Shown here in pieces: positions 36,694-48,759 of a stretch of 64,000 bases of DNA. A program made the translations under genes and the position numbers. Location: positions 19,592-83,591 of the forward strand of contig NZ_JANIBK010000003.1 of the NCBI RefSeq assembly GCF_024505165.1, given 5' to 3'. The notes under the pieces were generated by a model, which saw only the letters and a list, made by a program, of their open reading frames with translations, did not search any database and had not been told where the DNA came from. Within the stretch, counting starts at the first letter, position 1. Each line of letters opens with the position of its first letter. This DNA is from Methylomonas rivi (lineage in GTDB: Bacteria; Pseudomonadota; Gammaproteobacteria; Methylococcales; Methylomonadaceae).

Positions 36694-37788
36694 TTACATC
36701 GAGTCCAGAATGGCTTTTTTCACCGCTTCCAGGTTCGCTTCTATGGTCACCGGATGGGCATCCTTGCATTGGCTGATGGCGATATCCGGATCCTTGATGC
36801 CGTTGCCGGTCAGGGTGCAGACGATACGACTGCCTTCGGGGATTTTTCCACTGCCAATGTCCTGCAGGGCGCCGGCCAGAGAGGCTGCCGAAGCGGGTTC
36901 GCAGAATACGCCTTCATATTGCGACAACATTTTTTGCGCCGCCAGAATTTGCTGGTCGGTTTGCGAATCGAACCAGCCGCCGGATTCCTGTTGCGCCTTC
37001 CAGGCCAGATCCCAGGATTGCGGATGGCCGATACGAATGGCGGTGGCCACGGTCTCGGGATGATCGATCATTTTACCGGCCACGAACGGCGCCGCGCCAG
37101 CGGCTTGGTAACCGCACATGATGGGACGTCTATCGGTAACGGCCGGCAAACCCGGCAGGTCTTGCGCGTATTCGGTATAGCCCATCCAATAGGCGGAAAT
37201 ATTGCCGGCATTGCCGACCGGCAAGCAGTGATAATCCGGCGCCCCACCCAATTCGTCTATGATTTCGAAGGCGGCGGTTTTCTGCCCTTGCAAACGAAAC
37301 GGATTGATGGAGTTGACGATGGCAACCGGCGCATGGTCGGCGATTTGCTTGACGATGTTCATGCCGGCATCGAAATTGCCGTTGATCTGGATGATTTGCG
37401 CGCCGTACATCAAGGTTTGCGCCAATTTGCCCAAGGCGATTTTACCTTCCGGAATCAACACGAAGGCTTTGATGCCGGCTCTAACCGCATAGGCGGCGGC
37501 CGACGCCGAGGTATTGCCGGTCGAAGCGCAAATGATGGCCTGACTACCCTCTTCCACCGCTTTGGTAACGGCCATGGTCATGCCGCGGTCCTTGAACGAA
37601 CCGGTCGGATTCAAACCTTCGAATTTCACATAAATGTCCACGTCCTTGCCGATCAGGCGCGGAATATTCTCTAACCGGATCAGCGGCGTGTTGCCTTCGC
37701 ACAGACTGATCAAGCGGGTGCTGGCGGAAACCGGCAGGCGGCTGCGGTAGCGTTCGATGAGCCCCGTATAACGTTGTTGTGTTGCCAT
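36694..37788 (-). CDS. thrC: Threonine synthase
   Basis: ThrC converts O-phosphohomoserine to threonine with PLP. The 364-residue product has LCEGNTPLIRL, the PLP lysine in PTGSFKDRGMT, ASTGNTSASAAAYAVRAG, PVGNAGNISAYWMGY and the C-terminal GVFCEPASAASLAG, which marks the short (Bacillus-type) class of threonine synthase. It starts three bases after hom and completes the alaC-hom-thrC set for aspartate-family amino acids. Confidence 0.94.
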   Translation of the reverse strand: MATQQRYTGLIERYRSRLPVSASTRLISLCEGNTPLIRLENIPRLIGKDVDIYVKFEGLNPTGSFKDRGMTMAVTKAVEEGSQAIICASTGNTSASAAAYAVRAGIKAFVLIPEGKIALGKLAQTLMYGAQIIQINGNFDAGMNIVKQIADHAPVAIVNSINPFRLQGQKTAAFEIIDELGGAPDYHCLPVGNAGNISAYWMGYTEYAQDLPGLPAVTDRRPIMCGYQAAGAAPFVAGKMIDHPETVATAIRIGHPQSWDLAWKAQQESGGWFDSQTDQQILAAQKMLSQYEGVFCEPASAASLAGALQDIGSGKIPEGSRIVCTLTGNGIKDPDIAISQCKDAHPVTIEANLEAVKKAILDSM

Positions 37789-37791
37789 GTT

Positions 37792-39102
37792 TTATCCTAA
37801 AGTTTCCAGGCGAATGCGGGCGACTTTGCCGGTAACGGTTGCCAAGGCCTCGATTTCGGCAATCGCCGCGTTCATTTCTTTTTCCAGGGTCTGCTGCGTC
37901 AGCATGATAATCGGCACCGACGACTCGCCCGCCAAGGGTTCTTTCTGAATCAGCGCTTCGATGCTGATTTGGTGCGCCGCCAGAATGCGGGTCACATCGG
38001 CCAGCACGCCGGGTTTGTCCTCGGCGGTCAGGCGCAGGTAATAAGCGGTTTTGATGTCGTCGGCGGACAATACCGGCATATCGACAATGGCATTGGCTTG
38101 AAACGCCAAGTGCGGCACCCGGTTTTCCGGATCGCTGGTCATGGCCCGCACCACATCGACCAAGTCGGCCACCACGGCTGAAGCGGTCGGCTCCGCGCCG
38201 GCGCCGGCGCCGTAATATAGAGTCGGCCCCACCGCATCGCCGCACACCAACACCGCATTCATGACACCGTCGACATTGGCGATCAAACGCCGTTTGGGAA
38301 TCAAAGTGGGGTGTACCCGCAGCTCTATGCCTTGTTCGGTATGACGCGCCACACCCAAATGCTTGATGCGGTAACCGAGTTCTTCGGCGTATTCGACATC
38401 GGCGCGGGTGATTTGGGTAATCCCTTCCGTGAACACTTTATCGAACTGCAAGGGAATGCCGAAGGCGATCGAAGCCAGTATGGTCAGCTTGTGGCCGGCG
38501 TCTATGCCTTCGACATCGAAGGTAGGGTCGGCTTCGGCGTATCCCAGAGCCTGCGCTTCGGCCAAAACGTCGGCGAAATCGCGGCCCTTGTCGCGCATCT
38601 CGGTAAGAATGAAATTGCCGGTACCGTTGATGATGCCGGCCAACCATTTGATACGGTTACCGCTCAAGCCCTCGCGAATGGCTTTGATGATGGGAATGCC
38701 GCCGGCCACCGCCGCTTCGAACATCACCATCACACCCTTCTTGCCGGCTTCGGCGAAAATCTCGTTACCGTGCAGGGCGATCAGAGCTTTATTAGCGGTT
38801 ACCACGTGTTTGCCGTTGGCAATGGCAGTCAGCACCAGTTGTTTGGCCAGATCGTAACCGCCGATCAATTCCACGACCACATCGATATCCGGATCGTTGA
38901 CGATTTCGAACGGATCGGCGGTCAGCGACATACCCTGGGTATCGCAAATGCGTTGCTGCGTCAGATTTCGCGCCGACGCTCGACTAACCAGGATTTCCCG
39001 TCCGGCGCGGCGAGCGATTTCCTCGGCATTCCTTTTCAGTACGTTAACGGTGCCGCCGCCAACAGTCCCCAATCCCAACACACCTACTTTTACCGGCTTC
39101 AA
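37792..39102 (-). CDS. hom: Homoserine dehydrogenase
   Basis: Hom reduces aspartate semialdehyde to homoserine. The 436-residue product has the NAD(P) loop GVLGLGTVGGGTVN, HVVTANKALIALHG, FEAAVAGGIPIIKAI and GIINGTGNFILTEM, and a C-terminal ACT domain (about 350-430, AYYLRLTAEDKPGVLADVTRI in parts) for threonine feedback. The start codon is a TTG at 39102 with an AGGAG site six bases upstream; no ATG is near. thrC follows after three bases. Confidence 0.95.
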   Translation of the reverse strand: MKPVKVGVLGLGTVGGGTVNVLKRNAEEIARRAGREILVSRASARNLTQQRICDTQGMSLTADPFEIVNDPDIDVVVELIGGYDLAKQLVLTAIANGKHVVTANKALIALHGNEIFAEAGKKGVMVMFEAAVAGGIPIIKAIREGLSGNRIKWLAGIINGTGNFILTEMRDKGRDFADVLAEAQALGYAEADPTFDVEGIDAGHKLTILASIAFGIPLQFDKVFTEGITQITRADVEYAEELGYRIKHLGVARHTEQGIELRVHPTLIPKRRLIANVDGVMNAVLVCGDAVGPTLYYGAGAGAEPTASAVVADLVDVVRAMTSDPENRVPHLAFQANAIVDMPVLSADDIKTAYYLRLTAEDKPGVLADVTRILAAHQISIEALIQKEPLAGESSVPIIMLTQQTLEKEMNAAIAEIEALATVTGKVARIRLETLG

Positions 39103-39138
39103 ACCCGACTCCTAGCGTTAAACCAAAACTGCGCGCAA

Positions 39139-40323
39139 TTATACAACGTTGTCTTTCTTGAGCATATTACGGATGCTGCGCAAGGCCTGCCGGGTTCTGT
39201 GCTCGTTTTCAATCAGACTGAAACGGATATGGTCGTCGCCGTGCTGCCCGAAGCCGATACCGGGCGATACCGCCACCTTGGCATCGATGATCAACTTTTT
39301 GGCGAATTCGATCGAACCCATTTCCCGATAGGCTTCCGGTATTTTGGCCCAGACAAACATGGTGGCCCTGGGTTTTTCCACATGCCAGCCCATGGCGTTC
39401 AGGCCGTCGCACAACACGTCGCGTCTGGCCTTGTACATGTCGCATATTTCCTTGACGCAATCCTGCGGGCCTTCCAGCGCGGTGATCGCCGCCACCTGTA
39501 TCGGCGTAAAGGTACCGTAATCCATGTAGGATTTGATGCGGGTCAAGGCGGCGACCAAGGTCGGATTGCCGCACATGAATCCCACTCGCCAGCCCGGCAT
39601 GTTGTAACTTTTGGACAAGGAAAAAAATTCGACCGCAATGTCCTTGGCGCCTTCCACCTGCAGGATGGACGGTGCCACGTAGCCGTCGAAGACGATGTCG
39701 GCATAAGCGATATCGTGGACGATCCAGATGTTGTGTTCCTTGCAGATTGCCACCACTTTTTCGAAGAAATCCAGTTCCACGCACTGGCACGTCGGGTTGC
39801 CTGGAAAGTTCAGAATCAGCATCTTCGGCTTGGGCCAACATTCGGCGATACCTTTCTGCAATTCTTCAAAAAAATCGGTGCCGGGCGTCAACGGCACATG
39901 GCGAATATCCGCGCCGGCGATCACCACACCGTAGGGATGAATCGGATACGCCGGGTTAGGCACCAATACCACGTCGCCCGGTCCAAGCGTCGCCAAGGCC
40001 AGATGCGACAGACCTTCCTTGGAACCGATGGTCACGATAGCCTCGGTGTTGTAATCCAGATCGACATCGAAACGGTTTTTGTACCAGGTGCAAATCGCTT
40101 TGCGTAAGCGCGGTATGCCTTTGGAAACCGAATAGCGGTGGGTATCGTCACGCTGCGCCACTTCCAGCATTTTATCCAGGATATGCTTGGGGGTGGGTTG
40201 GTCGGGGTTACCCATGCCGAAATCGATGATATCTTCACCCTCGGCTCGCGCCTTGGCTTTCAGCTCATTGACGATGTTAAATACATAAGGCGGGAGGCGA
40301 CTGATACGGTGAAATTCTTCCAT
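39139..40323 (-). CDS. alaC: Alanine-forming aminotransferase (AlaC type)
   Basis: The 394-residue product is a fold-I PLP aminotransferase: [33 protein letters not shown], the PLP lysine in [17 protein letters not shown] and the [18 protein letters not shown] arginine segment. This is the AlaC/YfdZ subfamily (glutamate-pyruvate aminotransferase) that often precedes hom. The ATG at 40323 has an AAGAG site; the frame extends 13 codons upstream without support. It lies 36 bases before hom. Confidence 0.9.
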   Translation of the reverse strand: MEEFHRISRLPPYVFNIVNELKAKARAEGEDIIDFGMGNPDQPTPKHILDKMLEVAQRDDTHRYSVSKGIPRLRKAICTWYKNRFDVDLDYNTEAIVTIGSKEGLSHLALATLGPGDVVLVPNPAYPIHPYGVVIAGADIRHVPLTPGTDFFEELQKGIAECWPKPKMLILNFPGNPTCQCVELDFFEKVVAICKEHNIWIVHDIAYADIVFDGYVAPSILQVEGAKDIAVEFFSLSKSYNMPGWRVGFMCGNPTLVAALTRIKSYMDYGTFTPIQVAAITALEGPQDCVKEICDMYKARRDVLCDGLNAMGWHVEKPRATMFVWAKIPEAYREMGSIEFAKKLIIDAKVAVSPGIGFGQHGDDHIRFSLIENEHRTRQALRSIRNMLKKDNVV

Positions 40324-40455
40324 TAATGACTCTTGAGATTCAGGATTGAAGACGACTTGCAAGAAAACCGGCTAAGGTACTGTTGTTATTGGTGGTTGTC
40401 AATTTGGACAGCAGGCTGGAGACGCAAGCCATTGCGCCTCCGCGAACCTGTAATC

Positions 40456-41775
<1,320 letters not shown>

Positions 41776-41818
41776 TTACCCGCAACTACCCTGAAGGGCA
41801 TAAAGGGCGCTAGAACGA

Positions 41819-43009
41819 CTACCTCAATGGTTTAACAAGCCATTGTTGATCATGCTTTTCCAATATGGCGGAACAACCCAATTGTACCGCCGAGCCTTGC
41901 TGACCCGGCAACTGTTGTATCACCCGGGTGCCCGCCGCGCGTAAATCCCGGATGACTTGCAACAAATCGCTATCGTCGTCCGGCGCCGGCGCAAATACAG
42001 TTTGCTCAACCGATGCGGCATCGCTATCGAACAGGGACGCCAGCACCTTCAAGTCCGCGCTGAAGCCGGTAGCCGGTCTGGCCCGGCCGAACACGGCGCC
42101 AATATTGTCGTAACGGCCGCCGCGCGCAATTTCCCTGCCGATGGTGGGCACGAAAGCGGCGAACACCATACCGGTATGGTAATGATAGCCGCGTAGCTCG
42201 GCTAAATCGAAACTGACGGTCAGGGACGGATAATCCCGCTGCAATTTGTGCGCTATGTTTTGTAAATCCAGTAATGCGGCGCGGATGCCATCATTGCCGA
42301 TATCCAACAATTCGCCGGCCTTAGCCAATACCTCGCTACCGCCATTCAATTTGGGCAAGGCATTAAAAATCGCTTTGAACTGCGCCGGAACGGCAAATTG
42401 ATCCACCAGTTCGGCAAGCTCGGTCCTGGCTTTACGTTGCAGCACGTCGAACAACTCGGCTTCTTGCTGCCGGTTCAGGCCGGCTTGTTCCACCAATGCC
42501 CGATAGATACCGACGTGCCCCATGTCCAAATGCACGTTTTGTACACCGCTGATGGCCAACATTTCCAACATCAGCCGGATCACTTCATAATCGCTTTCGA
42601 TACCGGCATGACCATAAAGCTCCGCGCCGATCTGCATCGGGCTGCGGGTTTTTTCCAAGGGATCGCCCAGAGTATGCAAGGTGGTGCCGGCATAACAAAG
42701 CCGAGTCGGCCATTCGTGCTTGAGATTGTGCGCATCGATACGCGCCACTTGCGGCGTCATGTCCGCGCGCACGCCCAACATCTCGCCGCTTAATTGATCC
42801 GTCAGTTTGAAGGTTTGCAAATCGAGATCGTGCCCCGAGCCGGTCAACAGCGAATCCAAAAAATCCACGAACGGCGGAATTACCAACTGGTAGCCCCAAC
42901 AATCGAAGGTATCGAGCAAGCTGCGGCGCAGGCTTTCCAACTGCGCGGCCTGCTCCGGCAACACTTCGGTAATGCCTTCCGGTAACAGCCAGGAGTCTTT
43001 TTTTTGCAT
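41819..43009 (-). CDS. hisZ: ATP phosphoribosyltransferase regulatory subunit HisZ
   Basis: HisZ is a catalytically inactive histidyl-tRNA-synthetase paralogue that activates the short form of HisG. The 396-residue product has the class II core (WLLPEGITEVLPEQAAQLE, FWD-type GYQLVIPPFVDFLDSLL, the motif-2 region MLGVRADMTPQVARIDAH) and LRGYHYHTGMVFAAFVP, but lacks the anticodon-binding domain. Presence of hisZ predicts a short HisG elsewhere. It lies between hflC and purA. Confidence 0.93.
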   Translation of the reverse strand: MQKKDSWLLPEGITEVLPEQAAQLESLRRSLLDTFDCWGYQLVIPPFVDFLDSLLTGSGHDLDLQTFKLTDQLSGEMLGVRADMTPQVARIDAHNLKHEWPTRLCYAGTTLHTLGDPLEKTRSPMQIGAELYGHAGIESDYEVIRLMLEMLAISGVQNVHLDMGHVGIYRALVEQAGLNRQQEAELFDVLQRKARTELAELVDQFAVPAQFKAIFNALPKLNGGSEVLAKAGELLDIGNDGIRAALLDLQNIAHKLQRDYPSLTVSFDLAELRGYHYHTGMVFAAFVPTIGREIARGGRYDNIGAVFGRARPATGFSADLKVLASLFDSDAASVEQTVFAPAPDDDSDLLQVIRDLRAAGTRVIQQLPGQQGSAVQLGCSAILEKHDQQWLVKPLR

Positions 43010-43080
43010 TTTCTTTGCCCCAATCGCAGAAAACGCCCCACGGAGCGGAGCGCTTTCTGCTGCATTACGAATGATAAATC

Positions 43081-43935
43081 TTATTTTTGCTGCTTAAAGA
43101 ACTTGAAGAAATCCGAATCGGGTTCCAATACCATGATATTGCCGGATTTGCCTAGGCTTTGTTTATACGCAATCATGCTGCGGTAAAAAGCATAGAAGTC
43201 TTGGTCCTCGCTATAAGCCTTGGCGAAAATATCGGCGGCTTGAGCATCGCCTTCGCCACGCATGACTTCGGAATCGCGATAGGCATTCGCCAAAATGATT
43301 TCGCGTTGTTTATCGGCATCCGCCCGGATACGCTCGGCGGCCTCGGAACCTTGCGAACGGAATTCTCGCGCCACCCGAGCCCGTTCGGCTTCCATGCGCT
43401 GGTAAACGGAACTGCTGACTTCATTCGGCAAGTCAATCCGCTTAACCTGTACATCGACGATGTTGATACCCAATTTCAAGGCATGCGGCGACACATTGGT
43501 AATCAAGGCTTCGCGAATGGCGCTACGGTCGGTGGAAACCAGTTGCTTGATTTCACGCTTGCTGAATTCGCTTCTGAATGAATCCTTGATGATTTGATCC
43601 AGCCGGATATTGGCCTGATTGGCATCGCCGCCCACCGAGGTATAAAAGGTTTTGACATCGGCTATACGCCATTTGACGAACGAGTCGACGATGACATTCT
43701 TCTTTTCCGCGGTCAGGAAGCGTTCAGGTGTCGAATCCATGGTCAGGATGCGCGCATCGAACTTTTTGACATTATTAATCAGCGGCAGCTTGAAATGAAT
43801 GCCGGGTCTAAAGTCCACCGCGACGATTTCGCCCAACTGAAACTTGATGGCCCGCTCGGTCTCGGTCACGGTAAACACCGACATGGATAGCAATACCAGC
43901 AGTGCGCCAACGGCAACGATTATTTTATTACCCAT
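43081..43935 (-). CDS. hflC: FtsH-associated membrane protein HflC
   Basis: The 284-residue product is the canonical HflC: N-terminal anchor (about 5-23), TVTETERAIKFQLGEIV, RPGIHFKLPLINNVKKFDAR, and the stalk REFRSQGSEAAERIRADADKQ in parts. With HflK it forms the cage that surrounds FtsH in the inner membrane. One base separates it from hflK. A diverged second hflKC pair exists at 21.9-23.8 kb. Confidence 0.94.
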   Translation of the reverse strand: MGNKIIVAVGALLVLLSMSVFTVTETERAIKFQLGEIVAVDFRPGIHFKLPLINNVKKFDARILTMDSTPERFLTAEKKNVIVDSFVKWRIADVKTFYTSVGGDANQANIRLDQIIKDSFRSEFSKREIKQLVSTDRSAIREALITNVSPHALKLGINIVDVQVKRIDLPNEVSSSVYQRMEAERARVAREFRSQGSEAAERIRADADKQREIILANAYRDSEVMRGEGDAQAADIFAKAYSEDQDFYAFYRSMIAYKQSLGKSGNIMVLEPDSDFFKFFKQQK

Positions 43936-43936
43936 C

Positions 43937-45127
43937 TTAACGCCCCCTCACATCGCGTTCACGGCTTGAAGCACGGATATCGCTTTTGAATTCTTTTACC
44001 GGCGGCAACGACGTTGAAACCGGTTCGTGACTCACCGGTGCCGCGACTGCTTCCTCGGTCGAACGGTTTGTCATTTTATCCAAAGGCAGATACATGATGT
44101 TATTACCGCCTTTCACATCCACCAACACGTTGTTGGAACGCCCCAGCACCGATTCCATCGCTTCGATATACATCCGCTGTTTGGTGACGGCCGGGGCCTT
44201 TTTGTATTCAACCATCAACTGCGAGAAACGGCTGACATCGCCCGTTGCCTCCGCAATCACTTTAACCTTGTAACCTTCCGACTCCTGAACGATGCGCGAT
44301 GCGGCACCGCGCGCCTTGGGCACTACGTCGTTGGAATAGGCTTCCGCTTCGTTGATCAAGCGCTGCTTATCTTCGCGGGCACGGATGGCGTCTTCGAAAG
44401 CGCCTTGCACCTGCTCCGGCGGCTGGGCATCCTGCAGGTTAACGCTGGTTACCAAAATACCGGCTTTATAGGCGTCCATAACGGCCTGGATTTCCGCTTT
44501 GATTGCCATGACGATTTCGCTACGGCCCTCGGTTAACACGAAGTCCATATTGCTGGCACCGATCACGCCGCGTTCGACGCTTTCGGTAACCTGCTTCAAG
44601 GTCGAATTAGGATCCAACACATTGAAGGCGTAATCCTTGGCGTCCTTGACCTGATACTGCACGGCCAAACGCACATCGACAATATTTTCGTCCTTGGTCA
44701 ACATCATGGCTTCCTTGGGTACCGACCCCATGGCTTGGCCGCTGCCGGACCGGTAACCCACTTCGATGAAGCGTTGTTGTTCGACGTTAATCACCTGCAC
44801 CTGCTCGATAGGCGCCGGCATATGCCAATTCAAACCCGGAGAGGTGGTTTCGACGTAAGCGCCGAAACGGGTAACGACCCCGCGCGTCCCCTCGTCAACC
44901 GTGTAAAGGCCGCTTAAGCCCCATAAAACCATGGCGCCGGCCGCCAGATAACCTATGCCCTTGATGGCCGCGCCTTCCGGATCGCCCCCACCCGAACGGC
45001 CACCGAAGATGCCCCCTAACTTGTCCTGCAATGAACGAATGACTTCGTCCAGATCGGGCGGACTATTTTCATTATTGCGACCGCTCCAGGGGTCTTTTTT
45101 ATCACCACCGGGTTCATTCCAAGACAT
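43937..45127 (-). CDS. hflK: FtsH-associated membrane protein HflK
   Basis: The product has about 396 residues. The N terminus MSWNEPGGDKKDPWSG and the Gly-rich IFGGRSGGGDPEG region are typical for HflK; a membrane helix follows (about 62-80), then the SPFH domain (VDEGTRGVVTRFGAYVE) and the stalk ARGAASRIVQESEGYKVKVI. The ATG at 45127 has a GGAG site; a frame start three codons upstream is less likely. It is followed by hflC. Confidence 0.94.
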   Translation of the reverse strand: MSWNEPGGDKKDPWSGRNNENSPPDLDEVIRSLQDKLGGIFGGRSGGGDPEGAAIKGIGYLAAGAMVLWGLSGLYTVDEGTRGVVTRFGAYVETTSPGLNWHMPAPIEQVQVINVEQQRFIEVGYRSGSGQAMGSVPKEAMMLTKDENIVDVRLAVQYQVKDAKDYAFNVLDPNSTLKQVTESVERGVIGASNMDFVLTEGRSEIVMAIKAEIQAVMDAYKAGILVTSVNLQDAQPPEQVQGAFEDAIRAREDKQRLINEAEAYSNDVVPKARGAASRIVQESEGYKVKVIAEATGDVSRFSQLMVEYKKAPAVTKQRMYIEAMESVLGRSNNVLVDVKGGNNIMYLPLDKMTNRSTEEAVAAPVSHEPVSTSLPPVKEFKSDIRASSRERDVRGR

Positions 45128-45277
45128 ACCAAACACTCCAATCGGATTGTAAACTTTTAAACTTTGTTCATTGACTGAAAACTACCCTATTTTTCCAGCA
45201 AAGCAAAGGGCGACATTTTAGCGTAATTTCAAAAATACTGGGCGACTAACTGGGCCACGCCCCTGCAAGCCTCGGTG

Positions 45278-46543
45278 CTAAGCCACTTCCTCGACCCTGA
45301 TATCCTTAAGCAGCCCGAGATTTTTTTTATCGATTTCGATAGTCAATTCGCAATCGCCATGATCATTGATTGTTTCGTCGATAAACCGCACCAAGCCGAA
45401 CCATTTGGCTTTCATCCCCGCCTGACTAGCCGGCAGGAAGCATTTTTTGATGGTTTTACTGCCGGCGAAAAACATGGACAGGGCCTGCTGCAATAGATCG
45501 CAACCCGCCCCCGATTGGGCGCTGATCCAGACATTCACCGGCATACCCTGCTCGTCGTAGTCGATATGCGGCAACACGCCATCCAATAAATCGATCTTGT
45601 TGAACACGCGCAATTGCGGAATTTTGCCGGCCTCTATATCGTCCAGCACTTGATTGACCTGAAAGATAGTGTCGTCCCTATCTTCCGCGTGGGCATCAAT
45701 CACATGCAATAACAGATCGGCTTCGCTGGCTTCCTGCAGAGTGGAGCGAAACGCGGCCACCAATTCATGCGGCAAGTGGCGAATGAAGCCCACAGTATCG
45801 GCCAACACCACCTCGCCGCCATCGCCGATGGCCAAATGCCGCAAAGTAGGATCCAAGGTGGCAAACAACTGGTCGGCCGCATAAATATCGGCCCCGGTCA
45901 GGGTATTGAATAACGTGGATTTACCGGCATTGGTATAGCCCACCAATGAAACGGTGGGAATTTCGGCTTTTTTGCGTTTACTGCGCCCCTGGTGCCGTTG
46001 TTTTTGCACCTTTTCCAGCCGCTGCTGAATTTGCTTTATCCGCACCGCCAGCAAACGCCGGTCGGTTTCCAACTGGGTTTCGCCGGGCCCGCGCAAGCCG
46101 ATACCGCCTTTTTGCCGCTCCAAGTGGGTCCAACCGCGAATCAAGCGGGTAGACAGATGCTTCAGTTGCGCAAGCTCCACCTGCAACTTGCCTTCGAAGG
46201 TTTGGGCGCGCTGGGCAAAAATATCCAAAATCAGGCCGTTTCTATCCACCACCCTCACTTCCAGGGCTTTTTCCAGATTACGTTCTTGGCTGGGGGATAA
46301 TGGATGATTAACGATCACAATATCCGCTTGCTGCTCGGCGACAACCGCTTTAATTTCGTCCAGCTTGCCTTTGCCGACAAAATATTTCGGGTCGGGCCTG
46401 TGCCGGCTACCGGTCACTACATAAATGGGCTGAGCACCCGCGGATTTGGTCAGTTCTTTGAGCTCGTCGAGATCTTCCTGCCCGACTTGCAAATTCAGGT
46501 GAACGAGAACTGCCCGCTCACCCGCATCAGGACGTTCAAACAA
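45278..46543 (-). CDS. hflX: Ribosome-associated GTPase HflX
   Basis: HflX is a GTPase that splits stalled ribosomes. The 421-residue product has the N-terminal domain (FERPDAGERAVLVHLNL), the coiled-coil linker with LRGPGETQLETDRR, and the G domain: VGYTNAGKSTLFN (G1), ADTVGFIRHLPHELV (G3) and VFNKIDLLDG (G4). The start is a TTG at 46543 with an AGAGG site seven bases upstream, and the resulting N terminus matches the family. It lies 11 bases after hfq. Confidence 0.94.
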   Translation of the reverse strand: MFERPDAGERAVLVHLNLQVGQEDLDELKELTKSAGAQPIYVVTGSRHRPDPKYFVGKGKLDEIKAVVAEQQADIVIVNHPLSPSQERNLEKALEVRVVDRNGLILDIFAQRAQTFEGKLQVELAQLKHLSTRLIRGWTHLERQKGGIGLRGPGETQLETDRRLLAVRIKQIQQRLEKVQKQRHQGRSKRKKAEIPTVSLVGYTNAGKSTLFNTLTGADIYAADQLFATLDPTLRHLAIGDGGEVVLADTVGFIRHLPHELVAAFRSTLQEASEADLLLHVIDAHAEDRDDTIFQVNQVLDDIEAGKIPQLRVFNKIDLLDGVLPHIDYDEQGMPVNVWISAQSGAGCDLLQQALSMFFAGSKTIKKCFLPASQAGMKAKWFGLVRFIDETINDHGDCELTIEIDKKNLGLLKDIRVEEVA

Positions 46544-46554
46544 ACAAAAACCTC

Positions 46555-46797
46555 TTAGCTTTCATCACTGGCATCGGTATCGCGATGCATATTAACGTTT
46601 TTGCTGGGCACGATGGTGGAAATGGCGTGTTTATAAACCATCTGGTTAACGGTATTTTTTAACATCACCACATATTGATCGAACGAATCAACCCGGCCTT
46701 GCAGCTTGATACCGTTGACCAAAAAAATCGACACAGGCGTATGCTCTTTTCTCAGGGCATTCAAAAAACTATCCTGCAAGTTTTGTGCTTTCGACAT
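46555..46797 (-). CDS. hfq: RNA chaperone Hfq
   Basis: Hfq is a ring-shaped hexamer that pairs small RNAs with mRNAs. The 80-residue product has both Sm motifs: [20 protein letters not shown] with [19 protein letters not shown] and the Sm2 segment [11 protein letters not shown]. The tail after residue 66 is short and acidic (DTDASDES). The AAGGAG site upstream of the ATG is strong. hflX follows, as in most gammaproteobacteria; miaA, often just before hfq, is not here. Confidence 0.96.
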   Translation of the reverse strand: MSKAQNLQDSFLNALRKEHTPVSIFLVNGIKLQGRVDSFDQYVVMLKNTVNQMVYKHAISTIVPSKNVNMHRDTDASDES

Positions 46798-47054
46798 CCT
46801 CTTTCTCCTTATTATTGTTCAGGCCGCGGTTATACATTACCTGCTAAACCTGTTGATTTCAACACACTATGACCGGGGTAACTGCCCGCACTGTAAAACA
46901 GAGTTGGGGCGCATCAAAATATTTCAAGCGCAGGTAGGTTTTTAAGTCCATTTTGCTTAACTTTGTCTTAATAAAACCTTTCGGCATATTCTTAAAAACC
47001 AAGCCCAGGCTTCAATCACGCACCGTGGTCATTGGGAACAAAGCCGCAACCGGT

Positions 47055-48719
47055 TCAGCTGATTTTTTTGTACTTGATACGACGCGGATTATCGGCATCG
47101 GTTCCCAGACGGCGGTGCCGGTCTTCCTCGTAGTCGGCATAGTTGCCTTCGAACCACACCACTTCACTGTCGCCTTCAAAGGCCAGAATATGCGTGGCAA
47201 TCCTGTCCAAAAACCAGCGGTCATGCGAAATAACCACCGCGCAGCCGGGGAAAGCCAACAAAGCCTCCTCCAGAGCCCGCAAGGTTTCAACGTCCAGATC
47301 GTTGGTCGGCTCGTCAAGCAACAGTACGTTACCGCCGCTTTTCAACAGCTTGGCCAGATGCACCCGGTTACGTTCGCCGCCAGATAATTCGCCGATGCGC
47401 TTCTGCTGGTCCGCACCCTTAAAATTGAAGCGGCCCAGATAGGCTCGCGAAGGGGTTTCGTATTTACCCACCGTGATCACATCCAAACCGTCGGAAACTT
47501 CCTCCCAAACGGTTTTATTATTATCCATGTCGTCGCGCAGCTGGTCGACATAAGCCAGTTGCACGGTCTGGCCGATGGTAATCTCGCCGGAATCGGGCTG
47601 TTCAAAACCGGCCATCATGCGGAACAAGGTGGTTTTACCGGCACCGTTCGGGCCGATAATCCCGACGATACCGCCCGGCGGTAGCTTGAAGCTGAGATTA
47701 TTGATCAACAGGCGCTCGCCGAAACCCTTGCTGATAGCGTCGGCTTCGATCGCCACATCGCCGAGGCGCGGTCCGGGCGGAATATAAATTTCCTGCGTCT
47801 CGTTACGTTTTTGCACTTCAACCGACGACAATTCCTCGAAACGGGCCAAACGGGCCTTGCTTTTGGCGTGCCGGCCTTTCGGATTGGAACGCACCCACTC
47901 CAGTTCGGCCTTCATGGCTTTTTGGCGGGAAGACTCCTGCTTCTCTTCCAGTTCCAGGCGTTTTTCCTTTTGCTCCAGCCACGACGAGTAATTGCCTTCC
48001 CAAGGAATCCCCATGCCGCGGTCCAGTTCCAGTATCCAGCCGGCCACGTTATCCAGGAAGTATCTGTCATGGGTGACCGCGACCACGGTACCGGCATAAT
48101 CATGCAGGAAGCGTTCCAGCCAGGCCACCGATTCGGCATCTAAATGGTTAGTCGGCTCGTCCAGCAACAGCATATCGGGTTTGGACAACAACAAGCGGCA
48201 TAAAGCCACCCGGCGTTTCTCGCCTCCGGACAATTTGGTGACATCGGCATCCCATTCTGGCAAACGTAAAGCATCGGCGGCAATCTCCAAAGTGCGGTCC
48301 AGGTTATGCCCGTCGCAAGCATTGATAATATCTTCCAATTTGGCCTGTTCGGCGGCCAGTTTGTCGAAATCCGCGTCCGGATCGGCGTAGGCGGCATAGA
48401 CCGCATCCAATTGCGCCAACGCGTCTTTTATCGGCTGCACCGCTTCTTCGATATTGCCGCGCACGGTTTTATTCGGATCGAGTTGCGGTTCCTGCGGCAA
48501 ATAACCGATGTTGATACCTTTTAACGGGATCGCTTCGCCTTCGATTTCCTTATCGACTCCGGCCATGATGCGCAGCAGCGTGGATTTACCGGAACCGTTC
48601 AAACCCAACACGCCGATCTTGGCGCCGGGGAAAAAGGACAGGGAAATGTCTTTAAGAATGTATTTTTTGGGCGGCACAATCTTGCCGACCCGGTTCATCG
48701 AAAATATGTATTGCGCCAT
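47055..48719 (-). CDS. ettA: Energy-dependent translational throttle protein EttA
   Basis: EttA is an ABC-F ATPase that binds the ribosomal E site and gates early elongation. The product has 554 residues from the ATG at 48719 (the longer frame is unsupported). Two ABC units are visible: [35 protein letters not shown] and [35 protein letters not shown]. Between them is the P-site tRNA interaction helix region ([19 protein letters not shown]). There are no membrane segments. The stop lies 257 bases from the hfq start, and no gene is seen in that gap. Confidence 0.93.
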   Translation of the reverse strand: MAQYIFSMNRVGKIVPPKKYILKDISLSFFPGAKIGVLGLNGSGKSTLLRIMAGVDKEIEGEAIPLKGINIGYLPQEPQLDPNKTVRGNIEEAVQPIKDALAQLDAVYAAYADPDADFDKLAAEQAKLEDIINACDGHNLDRTLEIAADALRLPEWDADVTKLSGGEKRRVALCRLLLSKPDMLLLDEPTNHLDAESVAWLERFLHDYAGTVVAVTHDRYFLDNVAGWILELDRGMGIPWEGNYSSWLEQKEKRLELEEKQESSRQKAMKAELEWVRSNPKGRHAKSKARLARFEELSSVEVQKRNETQEIYIPPGPRLGDVAIEADAISKGFGERLLINNLSFKLPPGGIVGIIGPNGAGKTTLFRMMAGFEQPDSGEITIGQTVQLAYVDQLRDDMDNNKTVWEEVSDGLDVITVGKYETPSRAYLGRFNFKGADQQKRIGELSGGERNRVHLAKLLKSGGNVLLLDEPTNDLDVETLRALEEALLAFPGCAVVISHDRWFLDRIATHILAFEGDSEVVWFEGNYADYEEDRHRRLGTDADNPRRIKYKKIS

Positions 48720-48744
48720 GGTTTTTCTGTTTAAAGAAAATAAA

Positions 48745-48759
48745 ACGGTATTATACCGT
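48745..48759 (-). promoter_or_regulatory. Palindrome covering a possible ettA -10 element
   Basis: ACGGTAT-T-ATACCGT is a perfect 15-base palindrome. On the minus strand it contains TATAAT (48755-48750), 31 bases before the ettA ATG. The overlap of a palindrome with a -10 element would suit a repressor site, but no -35 box is clear. Confidence 0.3.

Noticed and set aside
38311..40107. Plus-strand open frame of 598 codons opposite hom and alaC
   Set aside because: It mirrors two well-conserved genes on the other strand; its His/Gln/Gly-rich product is what an antisense frame of such GC-rich genes gives.
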